41,282 bases of DNA. It comes from a virus. Both the position numbers and the translations under genes were made by a program. A model generated the notes under the pieces. It was not told where the DNA came from and ran no database searches. It saw only the letters and a list, made by a program, of their open reading frames with translations. Positions 31,265 to 38,955 of this stretch are shown here, piece by piece (positions within the stretch are counted from its first letter, which is position 1; each line of letters begins with the position of its first letter). The DNA lies in IMG/VR virus record IMGVR_UViG_3300009311_000072, positions 1-41,282 of that record. One strand, written 5' to 3'.

Positions 31265-32114
31265 GAAAAAAGCTCCAACTAAAAGAAAATATACACGTCG
31301 TAAACCAAGAGCAATAGTAATTGCGCCAAAGGCAGTGCAATTAAACCAAAATCAAGAATTAGAGATTATAAAGGACACGCCGGAAAGATTTATTAAACAA
31401 AGGCCAGGGAGAGGCGGAAAGAAGTTTAATTATGTAGAGGTCGGATATGTGATAGACAGACTTAATAAGATATTTGGAAAGTTAGGTTGGGATAGAGAAA
31501 CAGGACTGGTGCCAGAATTAACAGATGAGAACTTTATTACAGTTAAAGTTAAATTAACAGTAAAGGATCACAAAGGACATAGTGTGACTAAAACTTCATT
31601 TGGCGGAGTAGATCGGAAAAGATTAACAAAAGACAAAGGATATGTGGATCCAGGAGACGATGCTAAAGCGGCAGAAGCTGATGGACTGAAAAAAGCAGCA
31701 TCACTATTTGGGATAGCATTTGATGTTTATTATCCAAATATGGCAGCTCAAAAGAAAATCATTGAGGGAGAGTTTGAAGAAGCGAAAACACCTAGGAAAA
31801 ACGAAGTCCATTATTGTAGCAGGTGTGAAAGAGATAACAAAAAGACTAAGATTACTCCGGCCGAGGCAGATTATAGTACGAAACAATATGGATATAAGTT
31901 ATGCCGAGCATGCCAAAAGGCCGCAGAGGACTATGTAAACAACCAAAATCAAGACAAAAAACTATATAGTGAGATGCTAAAGACTATTAGAAGCACTAAA
32001 GATAAGAAAGGGTTAGCAAATCTTAAAAAGAACCTGGCCAAGAATAAAACTCTAACTGATCAGCAAAGAGAATTTGTTAGGGATCAGATTGAGGAAAGGT
32101 TAAAAGAGATATGA
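31257..32114 (+). CDS. Rad52/Rad22-like single-strand annealing protein with zinc site
   Basis: The 285-residue protein would anneal complementary single strands during recombination-dependent replication. The Rad52-like core is at residues 55-160: KKFNYVEVGYVIDRLNKIFG, LGWDRETG, TVKVKLTV and DAKAAEADGLKKAASLFGIAFDVYYP. The first 30 residues are very basic. A later CSRC (187-190) and CRAC (216-219) form a probable zinc finger, not part of the common Rad52 core. The last 60 residues are helical. Its partner nuclease is encoded 250 bases downstream. Confidence 0.78.
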   Translation: MTKKKAPTKRKYTRRKPRAIVIAPKAVQLNQNQELEIIKDTPERFIKQRPGRGGKKFNYVEVGYVIDRLNKIFGKLGWDRETGLVPELTDENFITVKVKLTVKDHKGHSVTKTSFGGVDRKRLTKDKGYVDPGDDAKAAEADGLKKAASLFGIAFDVYYPNMAAQKKIIEGEFEEAKTPRKNEVHYCSRCERDNKKTKITPAEADYSTKQYGYKLCRACQKAAEDYVNNQNQDKKLYSEMLKTIRSTKDKKGLANLKKNLAKNKTLTDQQREFVRDQIEERLKEI

Positions 32115-32365
32115 CTTACTCAGCGGACAATTTGCCAGTACATTACGTTAAACATTCACCAACAGGCATGAGCTGGGGATATGGAGGATCAGGACCAGCA
32201 GATCTAGCATTATCATTATTAATGGAATGTGTGGGACCGGAACTTACCAACAGGTACTATATGGACTTTAAGTGGGAAGTTGTGGCAAAATTGAAAGACG
32301 ACTGGAAATTGTCCGATGAGTTCATTAAAGACTGGATAAATAAACGAAAGGAGAAACAAACATGA
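32111..32365 (+). CDS. DUF6166-like protein
   Basis: The 84-residue protein contains HSPTGMSWGYGGSGPADLALSLL and a later FKWEVVAKLKDDW, a pattern I associate with the DUF6166 family of phage proteins. It lies between the annealing protein and nuclease genes, overlapping both by four bases. Function is unknown; co-expression with recombination genes is clear from the overlaps. Confidence 0.65.
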   Translation: MTYSADNLPVHYVKHSPTGMSWGYGGSGPADLALSLLMECVGPELTNRYYMDFKWEVVAKLKDDWKLSDEFIKDWINKRKEKQT

Positions 32366-32949
32366 TTCCAAAAAGGAACTATCTGTCGTGGTCCCAAATG
32401 AGTTGCTATCAATGGGATCCGATGGAATACTATCGCAGGTACGTGTTAGGCATACAAGAACCGCCAACACCACCAATGAAATTCGGTACAATAGTCCATA
32501 AAGCATTAGCCAGCCCTAAATATAATTGGATTAAAGCATTAAAAAAAGATGGATTTACATCTGATTATAATAGAGTAGTGGCAGCAGCTCTAGCCAAAAT
32601 AAAAGACAGACCGGCTCAAAAAGAAATTAAGGTAATGGTAAAGCATGAACCGATAGATCTATTAGCATATTTTGATGGATTAAATAAGAATGAGATACAT
32701 GAGTATAAGACGGCAGGATCACACTGGACCCAGGAAAAAGTAGACCAACATGGCCAGATGGACTTTTATGCGCTGATTCATCTTATTAAATTTAAAACGA
32801 TACCAGCTTTGATACTCCATTCTATACACGCAAAGAGTGGAGACGTTAGATCCTTTAAGACTACCAGAACCAAAAAACAACTGGATGAGTTTCAAAAAGA
32901 GATTGAAAGGATACATGAGGCGATAACAAATCAAATATGGTATAAATAA
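32362..32949 (+). CDS. PD-(D/E)XK exonuclease, RecB/Cas4-like
   Basis: The 195-residue nuclease would resect DNA ends for the annealing protein. It has LSWSQMSCYQWDPMEYYRRYV at the N-terminus, KFGTIVHKAL with His46, then FDGL (Asp105) and HEYKTAG (Glu114-x-Lys116), the PD-(D/E)XK signature. The QHGQMDFYAL helix (about 129-138) is the usual Q-x-x-x-Y helix. No clear Fe-S cysteine set was seen, unlike many Cas4 proteins. AAAGGAG precedes ATG 32362. It is small for a RecB-like exonuclease. Confidence 0.75.
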   Translation: MIPKRNYLSWSQMSCYQWDPMEYYRRYVLGIQEPPTPPMKFGTIVHKALASPKYNWIKALKKDGFTSDYNRVVAAALAKIKDRPAQKEIKVMVKHEPIDLLAYFDGLNKNEIHEYKTAGSHWTQEKVDQHGQMDFYALIHLIKFKTIPALILHSIHAKSGDVRSFKTTRTKKQLDEFQKEIERIHEAITNQIWYK

Positions 32950-32950
32950 C

Positions 32951-33319
32951 ATGAAAGAAGTAAAGAAAACATTCCAAGTGCCGGCCACATTAGAAGGAAT
33001 AAGTCCACTAAAAGATGGTGGAATGAGCGTAAGATTCCATACAAATGAAGTCACTAATGCAGAAAAAGTTGTATTAATGGATTTTTATCAAAAGTTCGGC
33101 TTCCTATTATTTAAAGAGAATGAGTTCTCTGATAAGGATATACCAACAGGAGACGCCAAATTAGACGGTAAGACGCCGTCGCAGCGACTTCGAGGAGTAA
33201 TGTACGTCTATTATAGTAAGAAAGACGGAAAGCCGGAGGGATTTGATAGATGGAGACGACAATATTTAGAAGGACAAATAGAAAAGTTTAAAGATAAAAT
33301 AAATGAATTAGAGAAATGA
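32951..33319 (+). CDS. Hypothetical protein with KTPSQRLRGVMYVYY motif
   Basis: The 122-residue protein has a beta-rich N-terminal half (MSVRFHTNEVTNAEKVVLMDFYQ) and a later KTPSQRLRGVMYVYYSKK, a pattern repeated in phage proteins near recombination genes. It ends in a helix (RQYLEGQIEKFKDKINELEK). It lies one base after the nuclease gene and overlaps the next. It could be an accessory to the recombination pair; there is no direct evidence. Confidence 0.6.
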   Translation: MKEVKKTFQVPATLEGISPLKDGGMSVRFHTNEVTNAEKVVLMDFYQKFGFLLFKENEFSDKDIPTGDAKLDGKTPSQRLRGVMYVYYSKKDGKPEGFDRWRRQYLEGQIEKFKDKINELEK

Positions 33320-33747
33320 AATACATAGTTATTCCAAACTTAGAGGAATATCAGCATTATAAAAATAGGAATGCGATATGGATTAAACTTTATTTAAGGA
33401 TATTAAACAGTGATAAAATAGATCAATTAAACGACTGGGAAAAGTGGTATTACATAGCTTTATTATTATTAGCTACGCGAAACGACAACAAGACGCCATT
33501 AAGAAGGTCATATGTGAGACAGAAGTGTGCAATAAGTAGTCGCAAAGATGTCATAAAGAGTGCAGAGAAAATGGCTAAAATAGGGCTAATAAGGATAGTT
33601 TCTGATAGCAAAGTGATAGACCATATAAGATTAGATAATATAATAAAAGATAAGAATGTACATGGTAGAAGTACGTTAGAAAAGATAAAAGACGAAAAAA
33701 AGAAATTAATTGATAAATTTAATTTAAATAATTTATTTAAAAAATGA
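33316..33747 (+). CDS. DnaD/replisome-organizer-like winged-helix protein
   Basis: The 143-residue protein has an N-terminal winged-helix pattern (YQHYKNRNAIWIKLYLRILNSDKIDQLNDWEKWYYIALLLLATRN) typical of the DnaD-like N-terminal domain of phage replication initiators, and a basic C-terminus. The usual C-terminal DnaB-binding half is missing or replaced. It may load host replication proteins at the phage origin. The identification is moderate: pattern only. Confidence 0.5.
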   Translation: MKYIVIPNLEEYQHYKNRNAIWIKLYLRILNSDKIDQLNDWEKWYYIALLLLATRNDNKTPLRRSYVRQKCAISSRKDVIKSAEKMAKIGLIRIVSDSKVIDHIRLDNIIKDKNVHGRSTLEKIKDEKKKLIDKFNLNNLFKK

Positions 33748-33911
33748 ATGAAAAGCAAAAACCAAAATTATTAGTGATAGAAAAATTAAAAGAAGGATGG
33801 CAAAAATTAGTTGAATTAGGAATAGTGACTAAAGAAAAATATAAAAAAATGACAGGGGAAAAATATAAGGAACAGAAAAATGAAAACAAAAGTTCTAAAA
33901 TTCAACATTAG
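33744..33911 (+). CDS. Small charged protein, unknown
   Basis: The 55-residue frame starts with an ATGA overlap at 33744 and ends at TAG 33909-33911. It is Lys/Glu-rich with VIEKLKEGWQKLVELGI and KEKYKKMTGEKYK helices. No motif was recognised. It overlaps the next gene by 32 bases in another frame, so one of the two could be spurious; both have reasonable starts. Confidence 0.45.
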   Translation: MNEKQKPKLLVIEKLKEGWQKLVELGIVTKEKYKKMTGEKYKEQKNENKSSKIQH

Positions 33912-34062
33912 CTTTTTCTTCCAGCTTAATATATTTTCATGCTTTATAGTTTTGCCATTTGTGATACCTGGATATATATTACTAGCGGCCGGGATGTATA
34001 TAACGAGATTCATCCAATGGGTATACAATTTAGGAGAAAAAAAACATGAAGGACCCAATTAA
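33880..34062 (+). CDS. Small membrane protein
   Basis: The 60-residue protein has two hydrophobic stretches (ISFFFQLNIFSCFIVLPFVI and ILLAAGMYITRFI). AAGGAA lies a few bases before ATG 33880. It precedes the RlpA-like membrane protein and overlaps it by 17 bases, so the two may act together at the membrane. Function is unknown. Confidence 0.5.
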   Translation: MKTKVLKFNISFFFQLNIFSCFIVLPFVIPGYILLAAGMYITRFIQWVYNLGEKKHEGPN

Positions 34063-34483
34063 AATATTATTATATCTAATAGCTGGAGTGATATTATTCA
34101 TAATAGTATCGATTATAACCGCTTTAATATCGGCTAAGACGATAGAAATTAAATCAACAGTAGATCCGCCGGGAATAGAAATAAAACAAGAATCAATATT
34201 TGGAGAGGCAAGTTATTATGACTATGATTTAAGACGCGAGGATCAAAGGTGTTTAGAGAATGACTGCTGGTCGATATCTCATAGGACAGCTGCTAGCCGT
34301 GATTACCTAAAAGGAACAGTATTAATTGTAATAGCCGGAGATAGATTCACAACAGTATTAGTGAATGACTATGGACCGGCTGAATCAACGGGGAGAGTGA
34401 TAGATCTAAGTAGCCGAGCGTTTAGAGATTTGGCGCCGCTATCACAAGGGATAATTAAAGAAGTAGAAATTAGAAAAAGATGA
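34046..34483 (+). CDS. Membrane-anchored RlpA-like double-psi beta-barrel protein
   Basis: The 145-residue protein has an N-terminal membrane helix (residues 8-29, LLYLIAGVILFIIVSIITALI) and then a DPBB domain at 50-143: FGEASYYDYD, TAASRDYLKGT (81-91), VLVNDYGP (104-111) and GRVIDLSSRAF (116-126). RlpA trims denuded peptidoglycan. Family members usually read TAAH; here the His is Ser84, while the Asp of NDYGP (Asp108) remains. The protein may bind rather than cut glycan strands. Cys69 and Cys74 could form a disulphide outside. Early expression suggests envelope modification or superinfection control (inference). Confidence 0.78.
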   Translation: MKDPIKILLYLIAGVILFIIVSIITALISAKTIEIKSTVDPPGIEIKQESIFGEASYYDYDLRREDQRCLENDCWSISHRTAASRDYLKGTVLIVIAGDRFTTVLVNDYGPAESTGRVIDLSSRAFRDLAPLSQGIIKEVEIRKR

Positions 34484-34704
34484 TTAATTATATAGAATTA
34501 CCTAGTGGAACTAAAATTCAAGATGAATGGGGTTCATGGATTCCTATTAATACAAGGCCAGGATTTATTGCAGCTAATTTTAGAGGAAATACTTATTATT
34601 ATGATGGGGTAAATATATTTTTAGAGGATAAACCATTTGATAGTGTTTGTAAAAAAGGTAGTATTGGTTTAATCAAACTAGGAAACATAAAGAATGAAAA
34701 TTAA
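34480..34704 (+). CDS. Small beta-rich hypothetical protein
   Basis: The 74-residue protein (IELPSGTKIQDEWGSWIPINTRPGF, YYYDGVNIFLEDKPFDSVC) overlaps the RlpA-like gene by four bases and the next by 11. It looks like a small beta domain with one cysteine. No membrane segment was seen. Role unknown. Confidence 0.5.
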   Translation: MINYIELPSGTKIQDEWGSWIPINTRPGFIAANFRGNTYYYDGVNIFLEDKPFDSVCKKGSIGLIKLGNIKNEN

Positions 34705-35086
34705 ACTAGATAAAGCAGATCAAATATTTGGTAAATATATCCGATTGAGAGATGGAAAATGTATGAGATGTGGCAAATGGGCAGAGGAGAATCAGGATGG
34801 AGATAGAATAGTCGGAATCGAATGCTCTCATTTTTACGGCCGAGCAAAGAAAAGTGTCAGGTTTGATCCTGAAAATTGCGATGCTTTATGTACAGGATGC
34901 CATCAGTATTGGGGGTCGACAGATACTGAAGCATATCGAACATTTAAAATTAAACAATTAGGCGAGGAGGGGTTTGAAAAATTAACAATTAGAGCAAATA
35001 TGCCGGTAAGAGATGATAGGAAACTGGCATATATAGTTGCTAAAAAACTATATGAACAAGAAAAAAACAAAATTAGTATTAGGTAG
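34694..35086 (+). CDS. NinG-like HNH nuclease
   Basis: The 130-residue protein matches the lambda NinG/Rap pattern: YIRLRDGKCMRCG (Cys23, Cys26), ECSHFYGR (Ser45-His46-Phe47), SVRFDPENCDALCTGCH (Asn61, Cys66, Cys69, His70). NinG-type proteins cut Holliday junctions or branched DNA. The HNH residues are intact. It fits with the Rad52-like and RecB-like genes to process recombination intermediates during replication and packaging. Confidence 0.78.
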   Translation: MKIKLDKADQIFGKYIRLRDGKCMRCGKWAEENQDGDRIVGIECSHFYGRAKKSVRFDPENCDALCTGCHQYWGSTDTEAYRTFKIKQLGEEGFEKLTIRANMPVRDDRKLAYIVAKKLYEQEKNKISIR

Positions 35087-35372
35087 CTTTAAGAGAATAG
35101 GACCACCAGGAAGTTTTGGCCATCATTTTACATGGAAGAATAACGAAGTAGAAGTTTGTTTGGAGAGTTGCTTGAATGGATATGATGTGGCCATATATGA
35201 TTTAAATCAAAACCTGATCGGAGAAAAAACTTGTACTAACATACAAGGAATGATGGAAAGTCAAATAGCTCCAGGATTTAGTATGGGGACCGGAGAAGCA
35301 ATAGACAAAGCAATAGAAATAGCAAATAAGAAACTGCAAGAATATGAAATGGAGAAATCTGCTAAAGAATAA
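35052..35372 (+). CDS. Hypothetical early protein
   Basis: The 106-residue protein starts with MNKKKTKLVLGSFKRIGPPG and has a beta-rich middle (EVEVCLESCLNGYDVAIYDLNQNLIGEK) and helical end. ATG 35052 lies inside the end of the NinG-like gene; an earlier TTG is possible but unsupported. No family was recognised. It overlaps the next gene by 29 bases. Confidence 0.5.
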   Translation: MNKKKTKLVLGSFKRIGPPGSFGHHFTWKNNEVEVCLESCLNGYDVAIYDLNQNLIGEKTCTNIQGMMESQIAPGFSMGTGEAIDKAIEIANKKLQEYEMEKSAKE

Positions 35373-35544
35373 ATGCCCCAAGTGCAATGAGGAATTCTAC
35401 AGCTCACAAGATGATGTTAGGGGATATGTACAATGCGGGTGTGGATTTTCAATCAGCGAGGAAAAGATGCTTAAAATTACTGCAGAAATGACAATACAAA
35501 ATATTAAAAAAAGAAATGGCGAACGAAAAGAGACAAACAATTAG
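35344..35544 (+). CDS. Small zinc-ribbon protein
   Basis: The 66-residue protein has CPKCNEEFYSS (Cys11, Cys14) and later YVQCGCGF, a four-cysteine zinc ribbon with a short CGC second knuckle. It ends in a basic helix (NIKKRNGERKETNN). Zinc ribbons like this bind nucleic acids or partner proteins. It overlaps both neighbours. Confidence 0.6.
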   Translation: MKWRNLLKNKCPKCNEEFYSSQDDVRGYVQCGCGFSISEEKMLKITAEMTIQNIKKRNGERKETNN

Positions 35545-35734
35545 ATTATATGGAGTGACAGCGCCTCACTTTACGAAAGAAACTAGACCATATAGCTATG
35601 GAGGGGAGCACGTCAATGGACATTTAGTTAGTTATGTAGATATGCTTTTAGAGGATTTAATCCATTGGATTAAAGAACAAAAATTAGATACAAAGGTCGT
35701 AAAAGCATTAACCAAACAACAAAAATTACTATGA
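35516..35734 (+). CDS. Hypothetical protein before MmcB-like gene
   Basis: The 72-residue protein (IRLYGVTAPHFTKETRPYSYGGEHVNGHLVSYVDML then a helical end) has no cysteine or membrane segment. It shares overlaps of 29 and four bases with its neighbours. No function can be assigned. Confidence 0.5.
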   Translation: MANEKRQTIRLYGVTAPHFTKETRPYSYGGEHVNGHLVSYVDMLLEDLIHWIKEQKLDTKVVKALTKQQKLL

Positions 35735-36165
35735 AAAGTGAATTACATTCAGAATTACAGGATAAGGCGATGGATTACCTATTGGCCAAATCTTATTGGG
35801 TTAGAGCGATTGAAATGCGAATGCTCGCTGGAATTATTGATGTGTGGGGTATGAGTAGAAGTTTAGATTTTGCCACTTCAGCGATTGAGGTAAAAGTATC
35901 CAGAAATGATTTTATGAGCAGATCGCAGAAATGGAAAAATCACAATGCCCAAATGATAGCCAATACCTGTTATATTCTTTGTCCTTATGGACTAATACAG
36001 CCAGACGAGGTTCATCCAGATTGGGGACTGCTCTGGTATCGGGAAGGACGGAATATCATCAATAAAAAACAACCAAAATTTAACGAGATGTCGGATAGAA
36101 AGAAACTTGAGATTATGATTCATTTTTTGTCATCTGGAGTAAATCAAATAAAATTAATAGACTAA
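35731..36165 (+). CDS. MmcB-like PD-(D/E)XK nuclease-fold protein
   Basis: The 144-residue protein has LLAKSYWVRAIEMRMLAGIIDVWGM (Asp37), AIEVKVSRNDFMS (Glu53-x-Lys55, Asp60) and WKNHNAQMIANTCYILCPYGLI, the same order as MmcB-type DNA-repair proteins. It could nick or process DNA in repair, or act as an endonuclease on unmodified DNA. It lies just before the methyltransferase genes, so a restriction or protection partnership is conceivable (inference). Confidence 0.7.
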   Translation: MKSELHSELQDKAMDYLLAKSYWVRAIEMRMLAGIIDVWGMSRSLDFATSAIEVKVSRNDFMSRSQKWKNHNAQMIANTCYILCPYGLIQPDEVHPDWGLLWYREGRNIINKKQPKFNEMSDRKKLEIMIHFLSSGVNQIKLID

Positions 36166-36173
36166 ATAGAAAC

Positions 36174-36299
36174 ATGGAAACATTAGAATTAATACAAAAC
36201 ATTCAAGCGAACTTATTTAAGTTTTTAACAGTATTCATTATTGCTAGTGCAGCAAGTAAAGTGATACTGGCCTGGATTAATAGGAGATTTGGAAAATGA
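36174..36299 (+). CDS. 41-residue membrane protein
   Basis: The frame from ATG 36174 to TGA 36297-36299 encodes a short protein with one hydrophobic helix (LFKFLTVFIIASAASKVILAWI) and a basic end (NRRFGK). ATGA overlap with the next gene supports it. Too short for a family call. Confidence 0.5.
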   Translation: METLELIQNIQANLFKFLTVFIIASAASKVILAWINRRFGK

Positions 36300-36520
36300 A
36301 AAGACAAGATGAGGATATTATATTTTTTGCCTTTAGGTATGCATTAGGCAGGCGAACAGGAGTAGTTGGTACTGTAGTTGATCATCTAAAAGAGCATTGG
36401 AGTGAATTAGCTGATCATACACAAGTGCAAATTAAAAGAGAAATTAAAATTGCTATTAGAGAAAAAAGAGCAGGGATGAGTTGTGATGTTAAAAATTGGA
36501 AAGAGATAATAGAACTATAA
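36296..36520 (+). CDS. Phage protein with ALGRRTGVVGTVV motif
   Basis: The 74-residue helical protein contains FFAFRYALGRRTGVVGTVVDHLKEHWSEL and ends with a Lys/Arg helix and MSCDVKNW. This layout recurs as a small family of uncharacterised phage proteins with an A-L-G-R-x-T core. It overlaps both neighbours (ATGA and TAATG). Confidence 0.6.
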   Translation: MKRQDEDIIFFAFRYALGRRTGVVGTVVDHLKEHWSELADHTQVQIKREIKIAIREKRAGMSCDVKNWKEIIEL

Positions 36521-36702
36521 TGAAACCAGAAAAATTTATAGATAAATTAATATCAGAAGAATACAAAGGGGCTGGCAGAATTAAGAAATATTTTGTCAGA
36601 AAACTAGCAGAATTTAAACTTAAACACGATAACGATTTTAGAAAGTTTATAGAACAAATACCAAAGGATCCATATGACGAAGAAACTACCAAAGAAAATT
36701 GA
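36520..36702 (+). CDS. Small hypothetical protein before methyltransferase
   Basis: The 60-residue protein is helical and charged (MKPEKFIDKLISEEYKGAGRIKKYFVRKLAEFKLKHD). ATG 36520 overlaps the previous stop (TAATG). The frame overlaps the methyltransferase gene start by 29 bases. No motif was recognised. Confidence 0.5.
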   Translation: MKPEKFIDKLISEEYKGAGRIKKYFVRKLAEFKLKHDNDFRKFIEQIPKDPYDEETTKEN

Positions 36703-37996
36703 ATACGAAAAGAGAGTATTAAAGATCACAGAAATTAAACCACACCCTAAAAATCCAAAGGATCACTGGGTTGAGGGAATTAGAGATAGCATTAAGGGAA
36801 AAGGAATGATCGAGATGTTAGTAGTAGATGAGAAAAATACCTTACTAGCTGGCCATGGGCGCCTAAAAGTTTTGAAAGAAGAAGGAGTAGAGAGCATAGA
36901 AGTGATCATCGCCAGGGGATTAACTAGCAAAGAAAAGGAAGATTATCTTTTAAGCGGAAATAAAATCAGCGAACGTGGCGGATGGGATATGGAAAAGCTT
37001 TTTGACAACTATGATGTAGAGGATATATTAGGCGGTGGCTTTAATGAAAACGAATTGGGCGACTACTGGGATAAAATGTTAGAGATTGAGGACGATGGAT
37101 TTAACCTAGAAAAAGCAATCGCAGATATTAAAAAGCCAAAGACAATAACAGGAGACCTGTATGCCTTAGGGAATCATAGATTAATGTGCGGTGATTCAAC
37201 TAATTTAGATGACATAGCTAAATTAGTAGAAGACGAAACGATGGATATGATTTATTGCGATCCTCCCTATAATATAGGATTGGATTACAGCAAAGGATTT
37301 GGGACCTCAACAAAATACCGCAAGTCATTTCCTGACTTAAAGTTTAAAGGATTCAAAGATAATAAGAAGCTGGCCGAGTACAAAGATTTTATCGGAGACT
37401 CAATTAGAGGAGCATTGAGCGTATCAAAAGCAAACTGTCATATATTTTACTGGTGTGATCAGAATTACATATTTTTAATGCAGGATATTTTCAGCGAGAA
37501 CGCAGTGAAACTAAGGAGAGTCTGTATCTGGATTAAAAATCAATTCAACGTAACTCCACAGATAGCATTTAATAAAGTATATGAGCCGTGTATTTACGGC
37601 ACAGTGGGGAAGCCACATTTAAATAAAGACATCAGAAATCTAAACGAAATCATTAACAAGGAAGTAGGATCAGGTAATGAAGTGATAGACGACATAATGG
37701 ATATTATGGATATATGGCTAGTCAAAAGGGATCCAGCAAATACCTACGAACATCCAACTCAAAAGCCGGTAACCTTGAATGAAAAACCAATAAGGAGATG
37801 CACCAAGTTCAACGATAATATATTGGACTTATTCGGTGGATCGGGGTCGACCCTTATTGCAGCGGAGCAATTAAAAAGACGTTCGTATTTAATGGAAATT
37901 GACCCAGTATTCTGCGATGTTATTATTAAGAGATACGAACGATTAACGAATAAAAAAGTTAAAAAAATAAATGGCAAAGAAAAAACTAAAATTTAA
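36674..37996 (+). CDS. ParB-like domain fused to DNA methyltransferase (N4/N6-type)
   Basis: The 440-residue protein has an N-terminal ParB/Srx-like domain (residues 14-100: IKPHPKNPKDH, SIKGKGMIEMLVVDEKN, LLAGHGRLKVLKEEG) and a C-terminal amino-methyltransferase. The catalytic motif is CDPPYN (DPPY 196-199); the SAM loop FGGSGST is at 387-393; the order catalytic-then-SAM is beta-type. HPTQKPV precedes the SAM loop. It methylates adenine N6 or cytosine N4 in phage or host DNA. The ParB part may guide target choice or bind nucleotide. Such fusions are common in phages, usually as orphan methyltransferases. Confidence 0.88.
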   Translation: MTKKLPKKIEYEKRVLKITEIKPHPKNPKDHWVEGIRDSIKGKGMIEMLVVDEKNTLLAGHGRLKVLKEEGVESIEVIIARGLTSKEKEDYLLSGNKISERGGWDMEKLFDNYDVEDILGGGFNENELGDYWDKMLEIEDDGFNLEKAIADIKKPKTITGDLYALGNHRLMCGDSTNLDDIAKLVEDETMDMIYCDPPYNIGLDYSKGFGTSTKYRKSFPDLKFKGFKDNKKLAEYKDFIGDSIRGALSVSKANCHIFYWCDQNYIFLMQDIFSENAVKLRRVCIWIKNQFNVTPQIAFNKVYEPCIYGTVGKPHLNKDIRNLNEIINKEVGSGNEVIDDIMDIMDIWLVKRDPANTYEHPTQKPVTLNEKPIRRCTKFNDNILDLFGGSGSTLIAAEQLKRRSYLMEIDPVFCDVIIKRYERLTNKKVKKINGKEKTKI

Positions 37997-38183
37997 TTTT
38001 CAAATCTTCCAGGCGGTTGGGCTATTATTAGCATTAATCTTTTTCGGATTTAAGCTAGTATTAGTGCTAATATTAATGGGAATGACTATTGAATTAAACA
38101 ACAAAAAAGAAGAAGCGATAAAAAAAGAATTGTTAAGAAGGGATATTAATAATCAAAATAAAGTAGCAAATGAAAACAGGTGA
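37971..38183 (+). CDS. Membrane protein between two methyltransferases
   Basis: The 70-residue protein has a basic N-terminus (MAKKKLKFNFQ), a long hydrophobic region (VGLLLALIFFGFKLVLVLILMGM) and a charged tail (NNKKEEAIKKELLRRD). It overlaps both methyltransferase genes by 26 and 14 bases. Translation signals are weak, but the overlaps on both sides support a real gene. Confidence 0.55.
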   Translation: MAKKKLKFNFQIFQAVGLLLALIFFGFKLVLVLILMGMTIELNNKKEEAIKKELLRRDINNQNKVANENR

Positions 38184-38919
38184 AATTGTAAAACTAGGAG
38201 ATCATCGTCTTATTTGTGGAGACGCTAAGGACCCAGAAATAGTTGAAAAACTAGTTGGGGAAGATCAGATTAGGATTGTTTTAACAGATCCGCCTTATGG
38301 CGTCAAATATGCAAGCAAGGAAAGAGTTGATTTTTATAGGAATGTAGTTAAGGCGCCTATATCGAAAGAAAAGGATATAGCTAATGATGATTTGACTGGA
38401 GATAATTATACAGACTTCACCAAAGAATGGATAGAACCAGTTAAAAATTATCTGGTCAAGAAAAATGCCTTTTATATATTCAACAGTGATCAAATGATTT
38501 TTGAGTTAAAAAAGGCGATGGATCAATCAGGAATATACTACTCTCAATTGATCATATGGATCAAAAATACTATATTCCCTGGAATGAAAGATTATCTAAC
38601 TCAACACGAATTGATAGCGTATGGATGGAAAGGGAGACATAAGTTCGAAAAGTCAAAAAGAAAAAGCGTAATTTTTTATCCAAAACCGCATAGATCAAAA
38701 CTCCATCCAACAATGAAACCAGTAGGATTATTAAGAAAGTTGATATTAAACAGCACAAAGGTCGGGGAGGTAATATACGATCCATTTGGTGGCAGTGGAT
38801 CAACATTAATAGCGTGCGAACAAACAAAAAGGAAATGTCTAATGATTGAGTTAGACGAGGATTACTGCGAGGTGATTAGAAAAAGATACGAGCGCTATGT
38901 AAATAGTTTAAAAAAATAA
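38170..38919 (+). CDS. Second DNA methyltransferase (N4/N6-type)
   Basis: The 249-residue stand-alone beta-type methyltransferase has TDPPYGV (DPPYG at 40-44), a variable target region in the middle (SQLIIWIKNTIFPGM, HELIAYGWKG), HPTMKPVGLLRKL, and the SAM loop FGGSGST at 206-212. GDHRLICGDA near residues 10-19 is the usual N-terminal strand. It has no ParB domain. With the fusion upstream it gives the phage two methylation specificities, perhaps to escape host restriction. Confidence 0.88.
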   Translation: MKTGEIVKLGDHRLICGDAKDPEIVEKLVGEDQIRIVLTDPPYGVKYASKERVDFYRNVVKAPISKEKDIANDDLTGDNYTDFTKEWIEPVKNYLVKKNAFYIFNSDQMIFELKKAMDQSGIYYSQLIIWIKNTIFPGMKDYLTQHELIAYGWKGRHKFEKSKRKSVIFYPKPHRSKLHPTMKPVGLLRKLILNSTKVGEVIYDPFGGSGSTLIACEQTKRKCLMIELDEDYCEVIRKRYERYVNSLKK

Positions 38920-38935
38920 CAAACTATGGTATAAT
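38907..38935 (+). promoter_or_regulatory. Extended -10 promoter before 38956 gene
   Basis: TATAAT (38930-38935) is preceded by TG (38927-38928) at the extended position. A weak -35 TTTAAA (38907-38912) is 17 bases upstream. A start near 38942 would leave a leader of about 14 bases with AGGAGGTG before ATG 38956. The layout matches the 6263 promoter, including AT-rich bases right after the -10. Confidence 0.62.
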
Positions 38936-38955
38936 AATATAACTAGGAGGTGCAA

